Origin: FEN-1088 sp031407985
GTDB taxonomy: Bacteria; Myxococcota_A; Polyangia; Fen-1088
Reading direction: 5' to 3'
Length of the DNA stretch: 5,385 bases
NCBI GenBank assembly: GCA_031407985.1
Contig: JANOJB010000051.1
Span: 1-5,385, forward strand
Below, one piece after another: positions 4,973-5,385 of the stretch. The translations under genes were made by a program, and so were the position numbers. Numbering within the stretch: position 1 is the first letter of the stretch; each line of letters starts with the position of its first letter. Below the pieces are notes generated by a model, which was given only the letters and a program-made list of their open reading frames with translations, searched no databases and was not told the DNA's origin.

Positions 4973-5385
4973 TTCCGATCAGCGACGACAACCCGACGTT
5001 GCGCTTTCCGATCGTTACGGTGATTCTTCTGGTGGCGCTGGCCGCGACCTGGGTGGTTGTGCAGGGGGCGGGCCTGGATCCGGTGGCGTTGGCGACCAGT
5101 GTCTGCAACTGGGGGATGATCGCGGGCGAGATCACCGGGCGTGCCCGCATCGGGTCGGGCGTTCCGCTGGGAAACAATCTGACCTGCCTGGTCGACGCGG
5201 ATTCCGGCAACGTACTGACTCCGTTGACGTCGATGTTCCTGCACGGTGGCTGGGGTCACCTGCTGGGTAACGGCCTGTTCCTGTGGGTGTTTGGAAACAA
5301 CATCGAGGACAGCATGGGGCGCCTTCGCTTCGCCGTCTTTTATCTGTTGTGCGGGCTAGCCGCGGCAGCGGCACAGGTGGCCATC
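4969..5385 (+). CDS. Rhomboid-family intramembrane serine protease, 3' partial
   Basis: The frame opens at ATG 4969, overlapping the previous TGA, and stays open to the window end (139 codons). Residues 12-32 form the first membrane helix (FPIVTVILLVALAATWVVV). Residues about 33-85 are an extramembrane loop with Cys46 and Cys73. Then comes TPLTSMFLHGGWGHLLGN, the rhomboid helix-2 signature: His92, His97 and Asn101 have the same spacing as His145, His150 and oxyanion Asn154 of E. coli GlpG. LWVFGNNIEDSMGRLRF and a further hydrophobic segment (FAVFYLLCGLAAAAAQVAI) follow. The catalytic Gly-x-Ser-Gly and the later His lie beyond the window, so activity cannot be confirmed. Rhomboids cut transmembrane substrates in the plane of the membrane; the substrate here is unknown. 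Translation is probably coupled to the LOG-fold gene. Confidence 0.9.
   Translation, partial: MIPISDDNPTLRFPIVTVILLVALAATWVVVQGAGLDPVALATSVCNWGMIAGEITGRARIGSGVPLGNNLTCLVDADSGNVLTPLTSMFLHGGWGHLLGNGLFLWVFGNNIEDSMGRLRFAVFYLLCGLAAAAAQVAI

Overview
The window is GC-rich DNA from an environmental bacterium. The best guess is a myxobacterium (Myxococcota, Polyangia-like). The main clue is two secreted lipoproteins that each join a lipobox signal peptide to a catalytic or binding domain through a very long Gly/Ser/Thr/Ala linker, a style common in that group. This assignment is inferred from style and base composition; no rRNA or marker gene is present.

Layout: (1) 1-1122 (+) is the 3' part of a glycoside hydrolase family 8 gene of the exo-oligoxylanase (Rex) type; its 5' end lies outside the window. 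(2) 1191-1815 (+) is a compact type II toxin-antitoxin pair: an AbrB/MazE-fold antitoxin overlapping a VapC-like PIN-domain toxin by 17 bp, with a promoter and inverted repeat right at the antitoxin start and a hairpin at the toxin stop. (3) 1964-3112 (+) is a lipoprotein with an SGNH/GDSL esterase domain most like carbohydrate esterase family 3 (acetylxylan esterase). (4) 3204-4379 (-) converges on it and encodes a second Gly-rich lipoprotein with a C-terminal beta-rich domain, probably a concanavalin-A-like jelly roll. (5) 4469-4972 (+) encodes a LOG/SLOG-fold (TIGR00725-type) protein whose stop overlaps, as ATGA, the start of (6) 4969-5385+ (+), a rhomboid intramembrane protease cut off by the window end.

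Working together: the GH8 enzyme, the esterase and the jelly-roll lipoprotein fit a small set for xylan or other plant polysaccharide: shortening of oligosaccharides, removal of acetyl groups, and binding or cleavage by the third protein. The toxin-antitoxin pair sits between the first two as an apparent insertion. The LOG-fold/rhomboid pair is a separate, translationally coupled unit that starts divergently from the second lipoprotein. No tRNA, rRNA, CRISPR array or insertion sequence was seen, and no gene-free stretch exceeds 150 bp.

The points most worth a second look are the inverted repeat and possible leaderless promoter on the antitoxin start codon, a Glu at the expected general-base Asp position of the GH8 enzyme, the A-A-B-A-B repeat order in the esterase linker, and the unassigned jelly-roll lipoprotein.
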